Part shown: positions 14,181 to 14,483 of the stretch, in pieces | Position numbering within the stretch: position 1 is the first letter of the stretch | How the letters are laid out: each line of letters begins with the position of its first letter | Source of the DNA: Desulfobacteraceae bacterium | Lineage (GTDB): Bacteria > Desulfobacterota > Desulfobacteria > Desulfobacterales > SG8-13 | Direction: 5' to 3' | Assembly: GCA_029287875.1 (NCBI GenBank) | Contig: JARFQH010000237.1 | Span: forward strand, 1-14,483 | DNA length: 14,483 nucleotides | Notes under the pieces: model-generated | Seen by the model: only the letters and a program-made list of their open reading frames with translations | Database searches by the model: none | What the model was told of the DNA's origin: nothing | Translations under genes and position numbers: made by a program

Positions 14181-14483
14181 ATGAAATTTACTCTTTTAAA
14201 ACGTCTGACACTCGGATACGTCGTTATCTTGCTCCTGGTAGTTCTGCTCGGGGTTTACGTGTCCCTCAATCTCAACTTGTTAAACCGCTTGATTCGTGGA
14301 ACAGCGGTCGACGGGACCACCATCGCCCAGATGGAACATCTGCGGGAGTCGCTTTTTTCGCAGGTCAGTTTTGAAAAAAAATACCATATCTCCAAGGATG
14401 AAGATTTTATAAAGAAGTTCTGGGAAATTCGCGAACTTTTTATAACCGGGCTCGATGACAATGAATATCGGATGGATACAGAC
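14181..14483 (+). CDS. N-terminus of a membrane sensor-like protein (cut by window end)
   Basis: The frame opens at ATG 14181, preceded by AAAAGGGA at a 5-nt spacing, and stays open for 101 codons to the window edge. Residues 1-10 are basic (MKFTLLKRLT), followed by one membrane helix (about 12-30, GYVVILLLVVLLGVYVSL). After it comes a soluble helical segment (AQMEHLRESLFSQVSFEKKYHISKDEDFI and onward) resembling the four-helix-bundle sensory domain of histidine kinases, chemoreceptors or diguanylate cyclases. A HAMP domain and the output domain would lie beyond the window. The class of output cannot be told from this part. Confidence 0.7.
   Translation, partial: MKFTLLKRLTLGYVVILLLVVLLGVYVSLNLNLLNRLIRGTAVDGTTIAQMEHLRESLFSQVSFEKKYHISKDEDFIKKFWEIRELFITGLDDNEYRMDTD

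Noticed and set aside
1..14483. CRISPR array, tRNA or rRNA gene, transposase gene
   Set aside because: No regularly spaced direct repeats, no cloverleaf or rRNA-like stretch, and no transposase-like frame were seen on either strand.

Overview
The window looks like chromosomal DNA of a Gram-negative, probably sulfate-reducing member of the Desulfobacterota (Desulfobacteraceae/Desulfosarcinaceae-like). This is inferred from gene content (leuS-lptE, LptA, a lipoprotein MltF, a rubrerythrin-like ferritin, a DUF401 membrane protein, an Ino1/CDP-alcohol phosphotransferase pair), moderately high GC, and many dispersed imperfect palindromes in the spacers. The assignment is by pattern only; no database search was possible.

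Layout. 1-2003 (+): 3' part of leuS, then lptE. 2102-2368 (-): rpsT with a TTG start. 2766-3908 (+): a compact three-gene set, an FtsB/DivIC-like septum protein, a short TPR-like protein and a ferritin-like di-iron protein; the last two overlap by ATGA. 4139-5486 (-): a tandem-PilZ protein followed after 10 nt by lptA. 5877-6665 (-): an unrecognised 262-aa soluble protein. 6837-7862 (+): a divergently transcribed Dus-family tRNA-dihydrouridine synthase. 8055-9371 (-): a DUF401 multi-span membrane protein. 9372-10116: about 745 bp with no convincing gene but several repeats and strong hairpins. 10117-11965 (-): myo-inositol-1-phosphate synthase followed by a CDP-alcohol phosphotransferase. 12328-13812 (-): mltF. 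14181-end (+): N-terminus of a membrane sensor-like protein cut by the window edge.

How the parts relate. Several genes serve the cell envelope: LptE and LptA (LPS export), the FtsB-like protein (division), MltF (peptidoglycan turnover), and Ino1 plus the CDP-alcohol enzyme, which together could make a phosphatidylinositol-type lipid, unusual in Gram-negative bacteria. LeuRS, S20 and Dus serve translation.

The most unusual signal is not a gene. At least four separate imperfect palindromes of about 70-155 bp occupy the spacers (about 3980-4050, 5571-5678, 7898-8052, 9506-9604). Two sit exactly between convergent genes, two have a GTAC-loop-GTAC core, and a 21-bp piece flanking one recurs alone at 9773. 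They look like dispersed REP/MITE-type elements. The 9830-10090 stretch additionally holds a 12-bp perfect GC stem downstream of a good minus-strand promoter, and could be an RNA gene or a mobile-element remnant.
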